Assembly (NCBI GenBank): GCA_900323505.1
Contig: OOIN01000027.1
Coordinates: 372,001-436,000 of the forward strand
Direction: 5' to 3'
Length of the DNA stretch: 64,000 nucleotides
DNA from: Ustilago trichophora
Taxonomy: Eukaryota; Basidiomycota; Ustilaginomycetes; Ustilaginales; Ustilaginaceae
Part shown: positions 9,980-21,385 of the stretch, piece after piece
How positions within the stretch are numbered: position 1 is the first letter of the stretch
How the letters are laid out: each line of letters begins with the position of its first letter
The notes under the pieces: generated by a model
What the model saw: only the letters and a program-made list of their open reading frames with translations
Database searches by the model: none
Told to the model about the DNA's origin: nothing
Made by a program: the position numbers and the translations under genes

Positions 9980-12646
9980 GATGAATCGCAATCAAGATGG
10001 AAGCAATGTGTCGGTAGAACCACGGATGCCACAGGGTAGGAAAGCTGGTTGCTCGAGGGTGCGTTTCAGATTCTAGGAAATGGTGTGGTGGCGTGTAGAG
10101 GGATGAGGAAAGAAGATGTGCTGCGTGCGACTGGCTGCGTACATATAGGATGCTACGTTGACAGCAAGGATAGCACAAGCTTTGTGGATGAAGGTCGATG
10201 TAGACCGACGCCAATATTGCGAGAGGATGCGGGGCCACGGGACGGACACGAGTCAGTTGGCGCACGCGGTGGAAGGTAGCGTTCGAGCTGCTAGGCACGC
10301 CAATCGGCGAGCAGTATACGGTTGAAGGTCGAGATGCGAACTGCGTATGGTGGTGCGTGTGTGCGTGCGAGTGACCAATCGAAACTAGCTAAAGCGCGGC
10401 ATCCCCAAGCTGAAGGGTATTGCGGGAGCTGAGCACTGCGATAGCAATCCAAGATGAAGTGAAAGCTGTGTCGCAGTGGAAGCGGTGTTGTGCCGATGAT
10501 CCAAGATGTAGGGGAGTGTCGTACGATCGGATCGAGTGTAATGAAATCGTCTGAGAGGTGATCTAGGATCGATTAGCGAAGACGGGTGGCAGATGGGAGG
10601 AGGTGAAGCATGTACAGAGGAGGGGTCGAGGACGATGAGGTGACGATGATGATGACGATGATGACGAAGAAGACCAAGGCCCAGAAGAAGATGATGGAGT
10701 CGAGTGAGAGTTGAAACGACGACGACAAGGGGTGAACGCCCAAAATCAAGATTGTGGCGGAACCGCGTCTGTGTGTGGTGAGGTGAGTAGTGTGCCAGGT
10801 GTGCGCGGAGAGACCTGAGGAAAAGAGAGAGAGGAGAGAGACAGAGAGAAAGGGCGTTTACACACACTCTCTCACACTCTGAATCGACGCAAACCGAAGC
10901 CGAGCAAAAAAAGGAGCTTTGGCCAGCTGTGCACTCCCACAGATAAATTGGAAGGAAAATCGACAGTGCAGAGCGATGCAGCTTAGTGCAGCAGCAGCCA
11001 AATTAAAAAAAAATAAAAAATACCAAAAAAAGGGGCAAGACACTCATTTTGAGCGTGTCTCGTTTCGCGGGGTCAAACAGAAAAGGCTCCATAAATGCTC
11101 TTTTTCTTTTGGCCCCTAACTCATCTCAGTGGTAAGCACGCAGCACACAACAGCCACGTCAGGCACATTCTTCTTTCTTTTTGCTTTCTTGATGATTGGC
11201 GCGTCAACTTGCTTTCCTTCTGTATGAAGTACACTTTCCAAATACAAAATTCGAAATGCAAGATGAGGGTTCAGTTGGTTGGATTCAAAGTCTACCATGC
11301 TTTTACAGTGCAGTCACCTATTTCTTTTTTCTCGCTGGATGTGAGGGCGATCTTTTGCTCGCTCAACTCTAAACAATGCACCTGCATCGTTCCAAATCTC
11401 CCTATCCCGTGTATGTGTGTTGTCATCACAAAACGGCTTGTGAAGTAGAACCGCATCGAGTTAAAAAAATAGCATTAAGCTTAAACAAGAGAGATGGGCG
11501 CAAATTAAGAGTGTTCTGGCGGTGTTTGGGACCGTCGATCCCCTACGTGAGTGAATGTGTGTGTGCGCTGTACGATGGAATGCTTTCGGTCCATGCAACA
11601 GAGAGCGCAGCCGCAGGAGTCCGACCGACCGATTTCCAGGAACACAATTACCAAAACTGCAATCCCCCTCTTTTCTCACCGAAGCCTGCGCATACCAATT
11701 AAGGAGTCGGCGAATGAACACTGCACACTTGACAGTATAGAGTTCGTACGCGATAATATGGCTACTACTGGTTTTGCTTTCGATGACACAGATGAACGTT
11801 GCACTAAAACGGTGAGAGCTTTGAAGGCCAAGAAAGAAGGAAAAGAAAAAAAAAGAAAAACGGTGGCGTCCAGATCTCACGACGATGCCGCCGTCTCAAG
11901 AGAGAGAGAGAGTGGGTAAAGTTGCCGGCGTTGCGGCGCAGTGCGGAGCGGTTTGCGGAGGCGAGAGCGGGCGAGCGAGCCAAAAAAAATAAAAATAAAA
12001 AACAAAAAAAGGGCGCCGTTGCTTTGTCAAATGGCAGAATACAGTACTGTACCAAAATCGACTCTCGTTTTGCTTTGCTTTGAAGTGTTTTCGCATATGT
12101 ACACCAAAGCGTCGTCTTTACAACCTCTGGTCGTTCAAGGGTACTTTACAGATCTCGCCAGCGCCAAGTTACTGAACAAAGCATTCTCCGCTGTAAGGAG
12201 ACCTTTTGTCTCTCACTCTTGATCTTGTATCTAGTTCGCCGTTCTCACCATCTCCCCAGAGTCTCTCTCTGTCTACAAAGGCTGAAGACGTGAACCGCTG
12301 CTGCTGTTTGTGTTGAACATCGGAGCCCGCTTACACTTTGCTTAAGTAGAGCGAATGAGCAATGTAAAGAGTTGTACAGTACAGTACAGTACTGTACGGT
12401 ATGTTTGTGCGCACAGCCCTCCCTTTTTCCCCACACTTTTTTGTCTTTCTTTGTGAGCTTCCCCAAGATTCTCGGCTACAGATTTCGCAAAATGCAAACT
12501 GCGCATCCGACACTCCATCTCCCGATCCCATCAGTGCCCCAATCAATCGCATTCTCACACCACACAACATCACACACACAGACACACAAAAGCATACACC
12601 TCACAAAAAAAAGCACTTGAGATTTGCGCCTAGAATCATTCTTGCG
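9980..12646. other. Long gene-free interval (about 2.7 kb), probable LRG1-like leader and promoter
   Basis: No credible coding gene was found. 10385-10870 is pyrimidine-rich on the minus strand and may be part of a long leader. Further right the DNA becomes richer in A/T, with poly-A tracts at 11003-11033 and 11985-12009. Two GTACTGTAC-type palindromes lie at 12041-12052 and 12374-12397, and a short (AG)n at 11899-11912. The right end must also hold the Abp1 3' end. No tRNA or other RNA gene was recognised. Confidence 0.5.
12374..12397. repeat. GTACAGTAC palindromic cluster
   Basis: Four overlapping GTAC-centred units, ending in an ACAGTACTGT palindrome, occupy 24 bases. A second ACAGTACTGTAC is at 12041-12052 in the same interval. 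Similar copies occur in other long intergenic regions of this window. The role is unknown; a transcription-factor site is possible. Confidence 0.5.
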
Positions 12647-14515
12647 CTAAGCACGCTCCACGTAGTTACCGGGGAACAATCCCTGAGCTCCCGTCCTTTC
12701 GTTGGTACCGCTCCACCAATCCTCGCTGATCTGGTCGTCGACGTGGATGATGGTGTCACCCTCGGCAAACGAGAGTTCGTTGTCTTCCGACGCCTCAAAG
12801 TCGTACATTGCCGTGCAGACTAGGCCGCGGTCTGATGCTGCAGCGGCAGCGGGCGGTGCAGGAGGTGCGGGAGGAGGAGGAGGTGCGGGAACGGGGGCTT
12901 CTTCCTCTTCTTCGTGCACTGGTGCTGCTGGTGCTGCGGGGGGCGCGGGAGGAGGAGGTGGGGGAGGGGGGATGTCGGCTTCTTCTTCCTTGTCTTCCAC
13001 AGCAGCAGGAGGTGCGGAAGGTGCTGGAGGGGCGGGAGGTGCAGCTGGAGTTTCTTGTTCTTCTTCACCTTCGATCAGCTCGACGTACGATGCAGGGAAC
13101 AAACCCTCGTGACCATGCTCGTCGACACCAGACCACCATCCTTCGTCGATCTGCTCAATGTTGTGGATCACCGCACCTTCGACCAAGGTGAGTTCGTTGT
13201 CTTCAGCCGCATCGTAGGCCCATGCTACACGTCCGCGCAGTCCACCAGTGGTAGCTCCCGAACCAGAGATCGAGGTCGACTCGAGCTGTTTGGTCGCCTC
13301 TTGCACCTCCTTCTCTTCGACGGGTGGTGCGGGTGGCGCAGGAGGGGCAGGCGGTGCAGGTGGTGCCTCTTCCTCCTCTTCTTGAGCTGGCGCAGGAGGC
13401 GCAGGGGGAGCTGCTGGAGCAGGAGGCGCGACCGGGGCAGCAGGAGCAGCAGGAGCCTTAGGCGCAGCCCCAGCCCCACTCCTCATACCAGAGGAAAGCT
13501 GCTTGACTCTCGCCTCTTCCTCCTCTCTCTCCTTCTTGGCTGCCTCCTGACGCTGGCTCCAAGTGAGCTTGCCCGGTGCAGCTGCTCCACCGGAAGCGAC
13601 ACGTGATGTGGGTGCAGGAGCCGAAGAGGTTTCGTTGTTCTGCTGTCCAAAGGGGAAGCGGTTGGCCATGTTGAGCTTGCCTGGCTTGCCGAGGTTGACG
13701 GGCTGGTATGCTGTGCCGACGGGCTGGATGCGGTCGTCTTCGGCGGGCTTGGATGGGGCGGAGGTTGCTTCTGGGCGAGGAGCGGCAGGGATGGATGGTG
13801 TGGCGGCTGGCTTTGGAGTTGGCGCTGCTGGTGCGGCAGGAGGAGGAGTAGGAGCAGAGTCAAACGCAGGCGCGTTGACCCTAGGAGCGGTAGGAACCTG
13901 CGATGCGGGCGTAGCACCCGATCGAATCTGTTGCAGCTCGTCTCTCTTGGAAGCATAGTTGGTGCCCACAGGAGCGATGGTATCCTTGGGAGCTGCTTTT
14001 TGCATTCCCCTGATATCAGGTGTTCCGATGGGCTTGTAGCTGGTTCCGACACTTGCGATCGGACCACCCGAATGCGTGTTGGCCGCCTTGCCCGCAGCCG
14101 AGTAGTTGGCACCACTGCTCTCCGCGATCCTCTTGATGATGATGTTTGGATCCACATCGCCCTCCGACCTGGCGTTGATGCTGACATGATACGCCTTGAG
14201 ATACTGCGCAACCGCACTCGAATGCGTAGCAAATAGACCCTTTCTGTTTTCCGGCACACCTTCACCGCACCAGTTGATCAGGGCAAACTTGGGCAGCTGG
14301 GTGTTGGGATCCTTGACTCGAGCGAAAGCATACTGGATTCGACCGTCGGAGAATTCCTCGTTGAGATCGTCTAGATCACCATTTTCGACCACTTGGACAC
14401 GAAGATCGTTGGAAGCCTTTTCGTAGGTAAGGACGAGATAGTCTTTGGCACCGTCGAGCACTTTTTCGTATGCGTCGCGGATGGCGCTAGACGATAGATT
14501 GACGTTGAGCGACAT
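12647..14515 (-). CDS. ABP1: Actin-binding protein Abp1 (ADF-H plus two SH3)
   Basis: The CDS encodes 622 residues from ATG 14515 (MSLNVNLSSSAIRDAYEKV); 39 upstream in-frame codons are poorly family-like and are excluded. Residues 1 to about 135 form an ADF-homology domain. The middle carries repeated short motifs of the type PVGT.Y.P/S (for example IASVGTSYKPIG, IQPVGTAYQPV) and a charged KKEREEEEARVKQL helix. Two SH3 domains follow, at about 427-482 (AWAYDAAEDNELTLVEG) and about 567-621 (AMYDFEASEDNELSFAEG ... GLFPGNYVERA at the very end), separated by Pro/Ala-rich linkers. Abp1 is a cortical actin-patch protein that stimulates Arp2/3 and recruits kinases and other factors during endocytosis. 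Yeast Abp1 has one SH3; the second here is a fungal variant. Sla1, its functional partner, lies about 7 kb away on the same strand. Confidence 0.93.
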   Translation of the reverse strand: MSLNVNLSSSAIRDAYEKVLDGAKDYLVLTYEKASNDLRVQVVENGDLDDLNEEFSDGRIQYAFARVKDPNTQLPKFALINWCGEGVPENRKGLFATHSSAVAQYLKAYHVSINARSEGDVDPNIIIKRIAESSGANYSAAGKAANTHSGGPIASVGTSYKPIGTPDIRGMQKAAPKDTIAPVGTNYASKRDELQQIRSGATPASQVPTAPRVNAPAFDSAPTPPPAAPAAPTPKPAATPSIPAAPRPEATSAPSKPAEDDRIQPVGTAYQPVNLGKPGKLNMANRFPFGQQNNETSSAPAPTSRVASGGAAAPGKLTWSQRQEAAKKEREEEEARVKQLSSGMRSGAGAAPKAPAAPAAPVAPPAPAAPPAPPAPAQEEEEEAPPAPPAPPAPPAPPVEEKEVQEATKQLESTSISGSGATTGGLRGRVAWAYDAAEDNELTLVEGAVIHNIEQIDEGWWSGVDEHGHEGLFPASYVELIEGEEEQETPAAPPAPPAPSAPPAAVEDKEEEADIPPPPPPPPAPPAAPAAPVHEEEEEAPVPAPPPPPAPPAPPAAAAASDRGLVCTAMYDFEASEDNELSFAEGDTIIHVDDQISEDWWSGTNERTGAQGLFPGNYVERA

Positions 14516-15673
14516 TTTGGGTGAGAAGAAGAGGTCGCTCGTAGTTGAGGGAAGGAAGGATGGATGGATGCGAATGCAAAGCAAAGGGTGAGCGAGAAGG
14601 ACAAGTCTTTTCTTCTTTGGCGTTCGGGCCAAGGCATCTGCGAAAGGAAAAGGGGGTCACGGCACAGCAAAGAGCGGAGCTTGTGCTCAAATTCCGTCAT
14701 CATCCAAGGCACTTGTGGAGTAAAAAGAAGCTCGGCGCGTGGCTGTGAAGCGCACGGTGCACCGCCATGTTGAACTGAATTCAACCTGAAACAGACGGCG
14801 GTGTAACACCTGGAATCGTTTAGACCCTCCTCATCCAACGCTTCCATAGCATTGTGTCGGCTTCATTGACTTGGATTGAACCTTGTCAAAGCCTTGAATC
14901 TGGACTCTGGCATTGTACAGATCACCATCAGCAGCAACAGGTGAACCTATCGGGGCAACATGAAACCGATCCACACGCCTATGATACCAAAATGTTGAGA
15001 GGTGTAAGACCGAATTGCATGACACTTGGATTGTCGTCGGCAGCTCAAGCTACAGTTTGGAGCAAAGCCGCCGACACCCGAACCCCCTTTACACAAACCG
15101 GGCCAGTTCGGAAGCTTCCCTCTCTTCTCAACCGGTTGAGCGGATCTTGCCGCGCCCCCCGCACTTTGTACAGCTGCCGTATTGTGATGCGGTTGTGCAG
15201 ATCGCACTCGAGTCGCCATCATACGGTACGTCGACAGCCACCCTCATCAAACGATGAGCCCCTTCTTCCTTCGATCAAAAGGAGCTAGAGGGAAAGGTCA
15301 AAGGTTGTTAGCTCTAACACACTTTGCGAACGATGCAGCTGTGATGTGTAAACACGGCCGAATGGGAAGGAAAGAGGAGCCTTATTTTGGGGCGATTGCA
15401 GTTGTGCAACACTGTGTGCTGTGAGAGTGGGATTTTTATTTTTTTTCACGCTTTATCGATCGGCACCAGCGAGATCACGAGACGCACGCCATTGAATCAA
15501 CTTACACTTTACTCGCAACTGTGTGCGTCTGCGTTGGGGCCATCCTCGCCAAATTTAATTTTCCGCACCTTGTGTGATCATTTTCTTAGATCTTCTACTC
15601 CTTTCCCATCTTCCCCTACGTTTCTCTTCTTTAACCCATCACCCATCATCCCTCTTTAGAAGTATCTTCGAAA
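14516..15673. promoter_or_regulatory. Divergent promoter between Abp1 and phosphoglycerate mutase
   Basis: This 1.16 kb separates two divergently transcribed genes. Directly upstream of the mutase ATG, 15585-15660 is strongly C/T-rich, the usual leader of highly expressed fungal glycolytic genes. No coding gene was seen; the short frames here have no family-like features. Confidence 0.5.
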
Positions 15674-16420
15674 ATGGTCGGCACCCTCGTCCTCACCCGT
15701 CACGGTCAATCCGAATGGAACAAGCTCAACCTCTTTACCGGTTGGAAGGATCCCGCTCTCACCGAGCTTGGTCGTGAGGAGGCGCTCACCGGAGCCAAGC
15801 GTGTCGCTGCTACCGGTATCAAGTTCGACATTGCCTTCACTTCCGCCCTGCAGCGTGCTCAAACCACCCTCGGAATCCAACTCAAGGAACTCAACCAGGA
15901 GGATATCCCCATCAAGAAGGACCAGGCTCTCAACGAGCGCGATTACGGAGAGCTTAGCGGTCTCAACAAGGACGACGCTCGTAAGAAGTGGGGCGACGAA
16001 CAGGTTCACATCTGGAGGAGGAGTTACGATATCCCCCCTCCCGGTGGTGAGAGTCTCAAGTTGACCGCAGAACGCGTTTGGCCTTACTACCACAAGGAGA
16101 TCTTGCCTCTGGTCAAGGAGGGTAAGAACGTCATTGTTGCCGCTCACGGTAACTCGCTCAGGGCTATGATCAAGGACATTGAGGGTATTAGCGATGATGA
16201 CATTGGTAAGTCCCATCCTCACTCTCCCACTCACACACAATGCTAGGTTGCAACGCACACCGCTGTGCAAAAATCCGAACCCACTTGACTCACATCCCTT
16301 CTTCCCTCAACTTCCAACGCATCACAAACAGTCGGCCTCGAACTCGCCACCGGCGTACCTATTCTCTACAAGCTCGACTCCGACGGAAAAGTCGTCTCCA
16401 AGGAAATCCTCAAGGACTAA
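15674..16420 (+). CDS. GPM1: Cofactor-dependent phosphoglycerate mutase (one intron)
   Basis: Exons are 15674-16205 and 16332-16420, giving 206 residues. The intron has a GTAAGT donor at 16206 and an ACAG acceptor ending at 16331, and splits a Val codon. The protein begins [16 protein letters not shown], with the phosphohistidine in the RHG motif. It continues with [38 protein letters not shown] and the second catalytic His in AAHGNSLRA. It interconverts 3- and 2-phosphoglycerate in glycolysis and gluconeogenesis, in the cytosol. The length matches the short dPGM form known from S. pombe rather than the roughly 247-residue S. cerevisiae enzyme, so an internal loop is missing by family type, not by damage. 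Strong codon bias and the CT-rich leader fit high expression. Confidence 0.96.
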
Positions 16421-16914
16421 AAACAATCCTACATTCCTCCTTCGATCTTTGTTCTTTTTTTTTTAGTCCAAATCTAGACCAAGGCTAGAGTTACTGTCTC
16501 CCAATTTCCCGCCACTTTTCGAGTGCAGTGAACGTGTAGATCCATCAAACGAATCAGATTCTCTCCAAACAAGATCAAGAACAAAAATATCATCTTGTGC
16601 CAAAGTGTTGGGTTGAGTGCGCAGCTTGGCTTAAGAGCTGTGCGACGGGCTGCGTTCGAGTTGATGCGATTTGTCATGGCTCAAAGCGAGATAAGCTTGT
16701 GTGTCTTAGACGCTCTTATAGGCAAAGATCACTCTGAGGCGGTTTCTGACCTGGCAGAGCAACAGTGTGAGTGATTCTGTCAATATAAGGTACAGCAATG
16801 AGTCGTAACACAAAAAACAAGAGGAGCACCATCAGCGGGACAAGGGACGGAGATCAGAAGGTGGAGGGATGAGAGGTATAAAGAAGATCCAGAAAAGAAA
16901 CTATGCATGCAACT
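16421..16914. other. Convergent 3' flanks of GPM1 and MBP1
   Basis: About 490 bp between two gene ends that face each other. A T-run lies at 16457-16466. No gene was recognised. Confidence 0.5.
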
Positions 16915-19900
16915 TTAACCGCTGCTCGCAACATCACCATTCAACCCTCCTGCGCCCTCTGCCACCGCACCGCCCTTTTCAACCTTCTGCATGAATCCAG
17001 CAACCCTGGCCAAGTCTACATCGGGTCCATCGCTCTCCATTGCGGTGAGAAGCTCTTCGAGCATCCCTTCCACTTTGTCCTGGGGAATGTTGGCGCAGAT
17101 GGCAACCACCTGTTTGCACTGTGCTTCCTTGCGGTTGCTGTTTTCCTGGATCTCGGAAATGATGCTCGAGAGAGAGGTGCAGCTATCGGTGTAGAAGGAG
17201 AGGAGGAATCGGAGTCGGACGAGCTCTTCCGTTTCGATTGCTGAAGGGTTGGATGGGGAGGAGGAGGAGAGATCGGTCGCGATGGTGGTTGGCGACAAAA
17301 GGTCGGCGATGAAGGCTTCAGTGGATGCAAGGGAGGGTTTGACGTCTTCGCTGTCAACATCCATCGCATCCGCATCAGGTTGCTTGGCAGCGGCAGCCTC
17401 GGCTTCCAGCGCATCCACTTGAGCCTCGGCCTCAGCATCCTCCAACTCGAGCTGGGCAACGATAGCCCGCCTCAAGTTCTGCACTCGTTGTCTCGCCTCG
17501 TCCTTCTCGGCCAACTTGGCCTGTGCAGCGCTGACCGTCTTGCGACGTGCCGCAAGATCGCGCGTCGCAGCTTGCAGATGGCTCTGCACCGTCGAGATGG
17601 CATCTTGCTTCTCCTTGAGTTCGCGCTCAAAAGTGGATTGCAGATCGTCGAGGGTCGAGCTGAGCTGATCGCGGACGTCGGAGCTCTTCATTACGGGCAC
17701 TTGGGTGGGGCGGGTGAGGGCAGAGATGATGTCGGATGGATTTTGCGATGCAAGGTCGGCTGCGGTGAGTGGGGGTAGGGAAGAGATGGTGCTTGCTCCT
17801 GCTACCGATGCACCGTCGTGCTGAGACTGGCTCTGCGAGGAAGCATCACCGCTGCCAGACTCGATGCCCCAATCAGAGGGTCGGATCCCCAGCGCATTGG
17901 CCAAGTCTTTGCGAGCGCCAACATCGAGCAGCATTCGCACCATGCTGGCATTGCCCAGACGTGCAACGATGCCCAGCGCCGTCTCGCCGTCCTCATCCTG
18001 CGCGTCGACAAGACCCTTGTACTTGGATGTCTTCTCGGCAGAAATGTGTTCGAGCACACAGGCAAGATAGTATCTCGCCGAGGCAGCACGACCCTTGAGA
18101 GCGGCAACGAGAGCAATGTGATGCAATACGGTGCGCTTCTTAAAGTCGCGTGTGTTGAGCGAAGGTGCGAGCAAGTTGAGCAAGACAGGGAAAGAGGAAG
18201 CGTCGTACGAGTTGGTGACGAGAACGGAACGATGGAGTGCCGTCTCTCCAGCATGGTTACCAGCGTGGACGTTGGCTCCACCTTGCCAAGGGGGACGTGC
18301 TACGAGCGTACGAACGAGCTTGAGTCGGCAGAGAGCCGAAGCCCAGTGAAGAGCCGTGTGGCCGTGGTCATCCGTGACAAGGTCGACTGTAGCCTTGGGT
18401 CCGTCCGAACCGCTGGCTGCACCAAGCCCGCCCAGACTGGCCTTCTCCCTCAAGTCGGACAGCAAGCTGTCGAGCTTAGCCACGTACGCTTCCTCATCCT
18501 CACTGTCAGCTGCTGCCGAAGCGGTCGACTTGGACGCAGCGGCGCTTGGCGATGCGTTGGTGGCTGCGGAAGCTTCAGCAACACCCTGCAGCACGCTGTC
18601 GTCTGCAAAGAGACTGACGAGGTGATCGCGCATGCGCTTCTCACCCTCATCGTAGGGCTTGGGCGGTAGAGCACGGTCAGCGTAGCGAGGCACGGTACCG
18701 TCGCGACCTGCCGCATCGGGCGGCCCGACAGCCATGCGATGACCACGCGGTGCCGAAGCAGCGCGCAAAGAGCCACCAGCGGGACCGAGAGCATTGAGAT
18801 CCTTGACAGGCGATGGGCCCAACAAGAGACCCGAGTCTCGTTGTGGGCTGGTCAAACGCGAACGCTTGGCAGCCGAAGCACCTTCCTGCTCGGTCTCACC
18901 TGCAGATCTCTTGTCGCCAGCAGCAGCAGCAGCAGCAGCAGCGGCGCCATCTGCAATGGTCGAAGCGGGAAGGGGTACGCCCTGCGGTGTGTATCCGTAG
19001 ACGTTGTAGCTGCGCAGCGCCTCCTGTTGTGCCTGACTCGACCCAGGAGGGATAGCCTGAGGGCCCGATGCCGCACCACCATCGGCTGCAAAACCGCCAA
19101 GGAGACCGCTTGCGCCTGGAGGCATGAACAGCGCCGGGGACAATTCTCGCTGTTGCGTATCCTTGGGCGGACGCAGGGACAGGAAGCGGGGCTGTTGGCT
19201 GGGGCCTCCAACGGTCGACGGAGCGGGCGAGTAGTTCTTGCTTGGTGTTGCGCTCCTGCCATCGTTGATAGCGGACGCGGACGAGTTGCGGGCGGAGGAT
19301 GCAGGCTTCTTGCGCTGGTAGAGCTTGGGGATCTGATCGGCAGTGGAAGGGTCGAACTCGAGAATAGGCTGGAGGAGATGCGAGACGTTGTACTCGGCGG
19401 CGACCTCCTGTGCACGCTGAAGCGGGATCCAGGTGCCCTGAAACTTGCCGTAGCCGCCCTGAATCTTTTCGTGTTCTCCTGTAAGAATGCTCTTTTCGAG
19501 GATCTTGGTTCGGCGTGTCTTTTCGATACCGGCAATCTTGAGGATCTGGGTAGCGTTGAGCCAACCATCACCTCGTCGACGCATGACGGCGATGCCACGT
19601 ACAGTGATCTCATAGACGGGAACGTTGGAGTAGGTGGCGAGGTAGACGGTGGGAACATTGCCGACGGGGTTTTGCAAGGCAGCGTTGGCCTGTGCGGGCG
19701 TCATATTCTTGAGTTGGGCAGGGGTGAGCGGGCCAGCTTGAAGAGGGGTGGAAGCGCCATTGGTAGCAGCAGCGGAAGCGGCGCCGTGACCCATGACCCT
19801 TTGGAGCGTCTCTGAGGCGACAGAAGCGCCCGAAGCAGCGGCGGTAGACATGTTTGAGGTAAGCTCGACAGGAAGCAGACCGGCACGCTGTAGAGCCGAG

Positions 19901-20136
19901 GTGGTGAAGCTGAGGCTCGAGTTGGAGGGCTGGGAGGAGCGCTTGAGAGAGTCGGCTTGGGAGGTGTGAGGAGATGACACGCTATCGACCAGCGAACTCG
20001 CAGCAACCTCCTGCACGGGCTGGAGAGGGTGGATGGAATGCAGACTGGCGTGGGAGGTAGCAGGGAAGGAGCTGGCTTCGTTTGCGTGTTTGTTGGAAGC
20101 TGTCGAGTTGGAGGCGGTGGTAGGGTTCAGAGGCAT
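16915..20136 (-). CDS. MBP1: MBF-type APSES transcription factor with ankyrin repeats (Mbp1-like)
   Basis: A single exon encodes 1073 residues from ATG 20136 (MPLNPTTASN). The APSES/KilA-N DNA-binding domain is at about 160-262: VPTVYLATYSNVPVYE, GWLNATQILKIAG, RTKILEKSILTGEHEKIQGG, GTWIPLQRAQEVA. A disordered Ser/Ala/Pro region follows, with KRSAGE and AAKRSRL as candidate nuclear signals. Ankyrin repeats lie at about 590-750 (HGHTALHWASALCRL, GETALHRSV, DGETALGIVARLG). A C-terminal coiled coil runs from about 815 to 920. This order is that of Mbp1/Swi4/Res proteins, which pair with a Swi6-like partner to drive G1/S genes from MluI boxes. Which paralogue it is cannot be decided without alignment; the 'Mbp1' name is by architecture. 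A long (GA)n tract sits about 45 bp upstream of the start codon. Confidence 0.9.
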   Translation of the reverse strand: MPLNPTTASNSTASNKHANEASSFPATSHASLHSIHPLQPVQEVAASSLVDSVSSPHTSQADSLKRSSQPSNSSLSFTTSALQRAGLLPVELTSNMSTAAASGASVASETLQRVMGHGAASAAATNGASTPLQAGPLTPAQLKNMTPAQANAALQNPVGNVPTVYLATYSNVPVYEITVRGIAVMRRRGDGWLNATQILKIAGIEKTRRTKILEKSILTGEHEKIQGGYGKFQGTWIPLQRAQEVAAEYNVSHLLQPILEFDPSTADQIPKLYQRKKPASSARNSSASAINDGRSATPSKNYSPAPSTVGGPSQQPRFLSLRPPKDTQQRELSPALFMPPGASGLLGGFAADGGAASGPQAIPPGSSQAQQEALRSYNVYGYTPQGVPLPASTIADGAAAAAAAAAGDKRSAGETEQEGASAAKRSRLTSPQRDSGLLLGPSPVKDLNALGPAGGSLRAASAPRGHRMAVGPPDAAGRDGTVPRYADRALPPKPYDEGEKRMRDHLVSLFADDSVLQGVAEASAATNASPSAAASKSTASAAADSEDEEAYVAKLDSLLSDLREKASLGGLGAASGSDGPKATVDLVTDDHGHTALHWASALCRLKLVRTLVARPPWQGGANVHAGNHAGETALHRSVLVTNSYDASSFPVLLNLLAPSLNTRDFKKRTVLHHIALVAALKGRAASARYYLACVLEHISAEKTSKYKGLVDAQDEDGETALGIVARLGNASMVRMLLDVGARKDLANALGIRPSDWGIESGSGDASSQSQSQHDGASVAGASTISSLPPLTAADLASQNPSDIISALTRPTQVPVMKSSDVRDQLSSTLDDLQSTFERELKEKQDAISTVQSHLQAATRDLAARRKTVSAAQAKLAEKDEARQRVQNLRRAIVAQLELEDAEAEAQVDALEAEAAAAKQPDADAMDVDSEDVKPSLASTEAFIADLLSPTTIATDLSSSSPSNPSAIETEELVRLRFLLSFYTDSCTSLSSIISEIQENSNRKEAQCKQVVAICANIPQDKVEGMLEELLTAMESDGPDVDLARVAGFMQKVEKGGAVAEGAGGLNGDVASSG

Positions 20137-20176
20137 GTGGGGAGATGCTTGGGCAAGGAGAGTGCGGGCAGCGACG

Positions 20177-20180
<4 letters not shown>

Positions 20181-20236
<56 letters not shown>
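20181..20236. repeat. (GA)n microsatellite, about 56 bp
   Basis: An uninterrupted GA dinucleotide run just upstream of the Mbp1-like start codon; on the coding (minus) strand it reads (CT)n and would lie in the leader or core promoter. Confidence 0.95.
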
Positions 20237-20241
<5 letters not shown>

Positions 20242-21385
20242 GGAGTCGACTTGGACAGAGGCTCAGAGACTAGGTGTCCATGGATGTGATTGACAGTTGT
20301 CGAAGGCAGAATCTTGCTTAGCGTCGATGGAAGCTGAGTGCTTAAGATGGCGCTGCCGTACGGTGAGGTCCAAGAGGATGCGCGTGGAAGGAGGCACCGA
20401 AAAGAAGCTTTGTTGCAAAGCGAGGCTGGTGTTGGTGGTGATGATGATGGTGGTGATGGTGGTGATGGACTCTCAGCTTCAGCACCTGATGAATACGAAG
20501 AGCAAGAGACGAAGAGAGGCAAACGAGCGTGCGTTGGTTCAAAAGTACAGTACAGTAGTGTGTTGGATTCTCGCCAAAAGGTGCTCTTTTGCTGTGTGAC
20601 GACGCGAAGTGGCGTGTGGCCGTGTGTGCCTTTTTCTCTGACCTTTGTCGAATTTCACATCTCTCGTTGGTTGTCAGCCGCGTTCTTGCACAAATCACTC
20701 GACGCCTCGACCTTGGCGCCATTCTCTGTCCGTGCGTCTTTGCTCGTTCTCTACGCTACAGACAGCCACTCATTCTATCTTTCCATCAATTGCAACTCAC
20801 AGCTTCATATGCAATATGAGCAGAGCTGTGTGAAGATTTGGTGCGCGGCTTCCTTTTCTCTGTGGTCTGGTGCGTGTGCGAAATCTGTGTATGTGTGAGT
20901 GACTTTTGTCAAATTCGTAAAGTGGAATCGCGCCAGAAAAGCGCGTCGCGCTTTTTCAAATTTGCGCTCTCTGTCTCTTCTGTTCGAGCTCGATCGATGT
21001 GCTCGAAACGCTTCCCTCTTCGGTGGTCTGAATCTCTTTCCCCTTGCCGCATAGGGAAGAGAGAGTCAGAGAGAGAGAGAGAGAGAGGGAGAGAGGGAGA
21101 TGGAGCGCTACATCCAATGCGCGACGCGTCTATTGCACTGTCCCCGATTCAATCATTCAACGAGCTCCTGGTGTCACAAGTCGCTCTGTCCTAACAAGTA
21201 GTTCCCGATGCTCATACACAAGCCTGCACAAGACAGCTACGAAGAGCAATGTCCACAATCGACTCTTTCAACATGTGTCACCATTCTGACAACACAACCG
21301 CATCTGGTCATCATATGTATTCACTCAATTGAAACAATGCGATACAAACATAACTTCAGCTAAACACCATCCGAGCGGGCTACGC
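20237..21385. other. Promoter side of MBP1 and 3' flank of SLA1
   Basis: No gene was recognised. It contains a GTACAGTACAGTA motif at 20545-20557, a (GGTGAT)-type run near 20430-20470 and an imperfect GA tract at 21068-21087. The short frames starting here are low-complexity. Confidence 0.45.
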
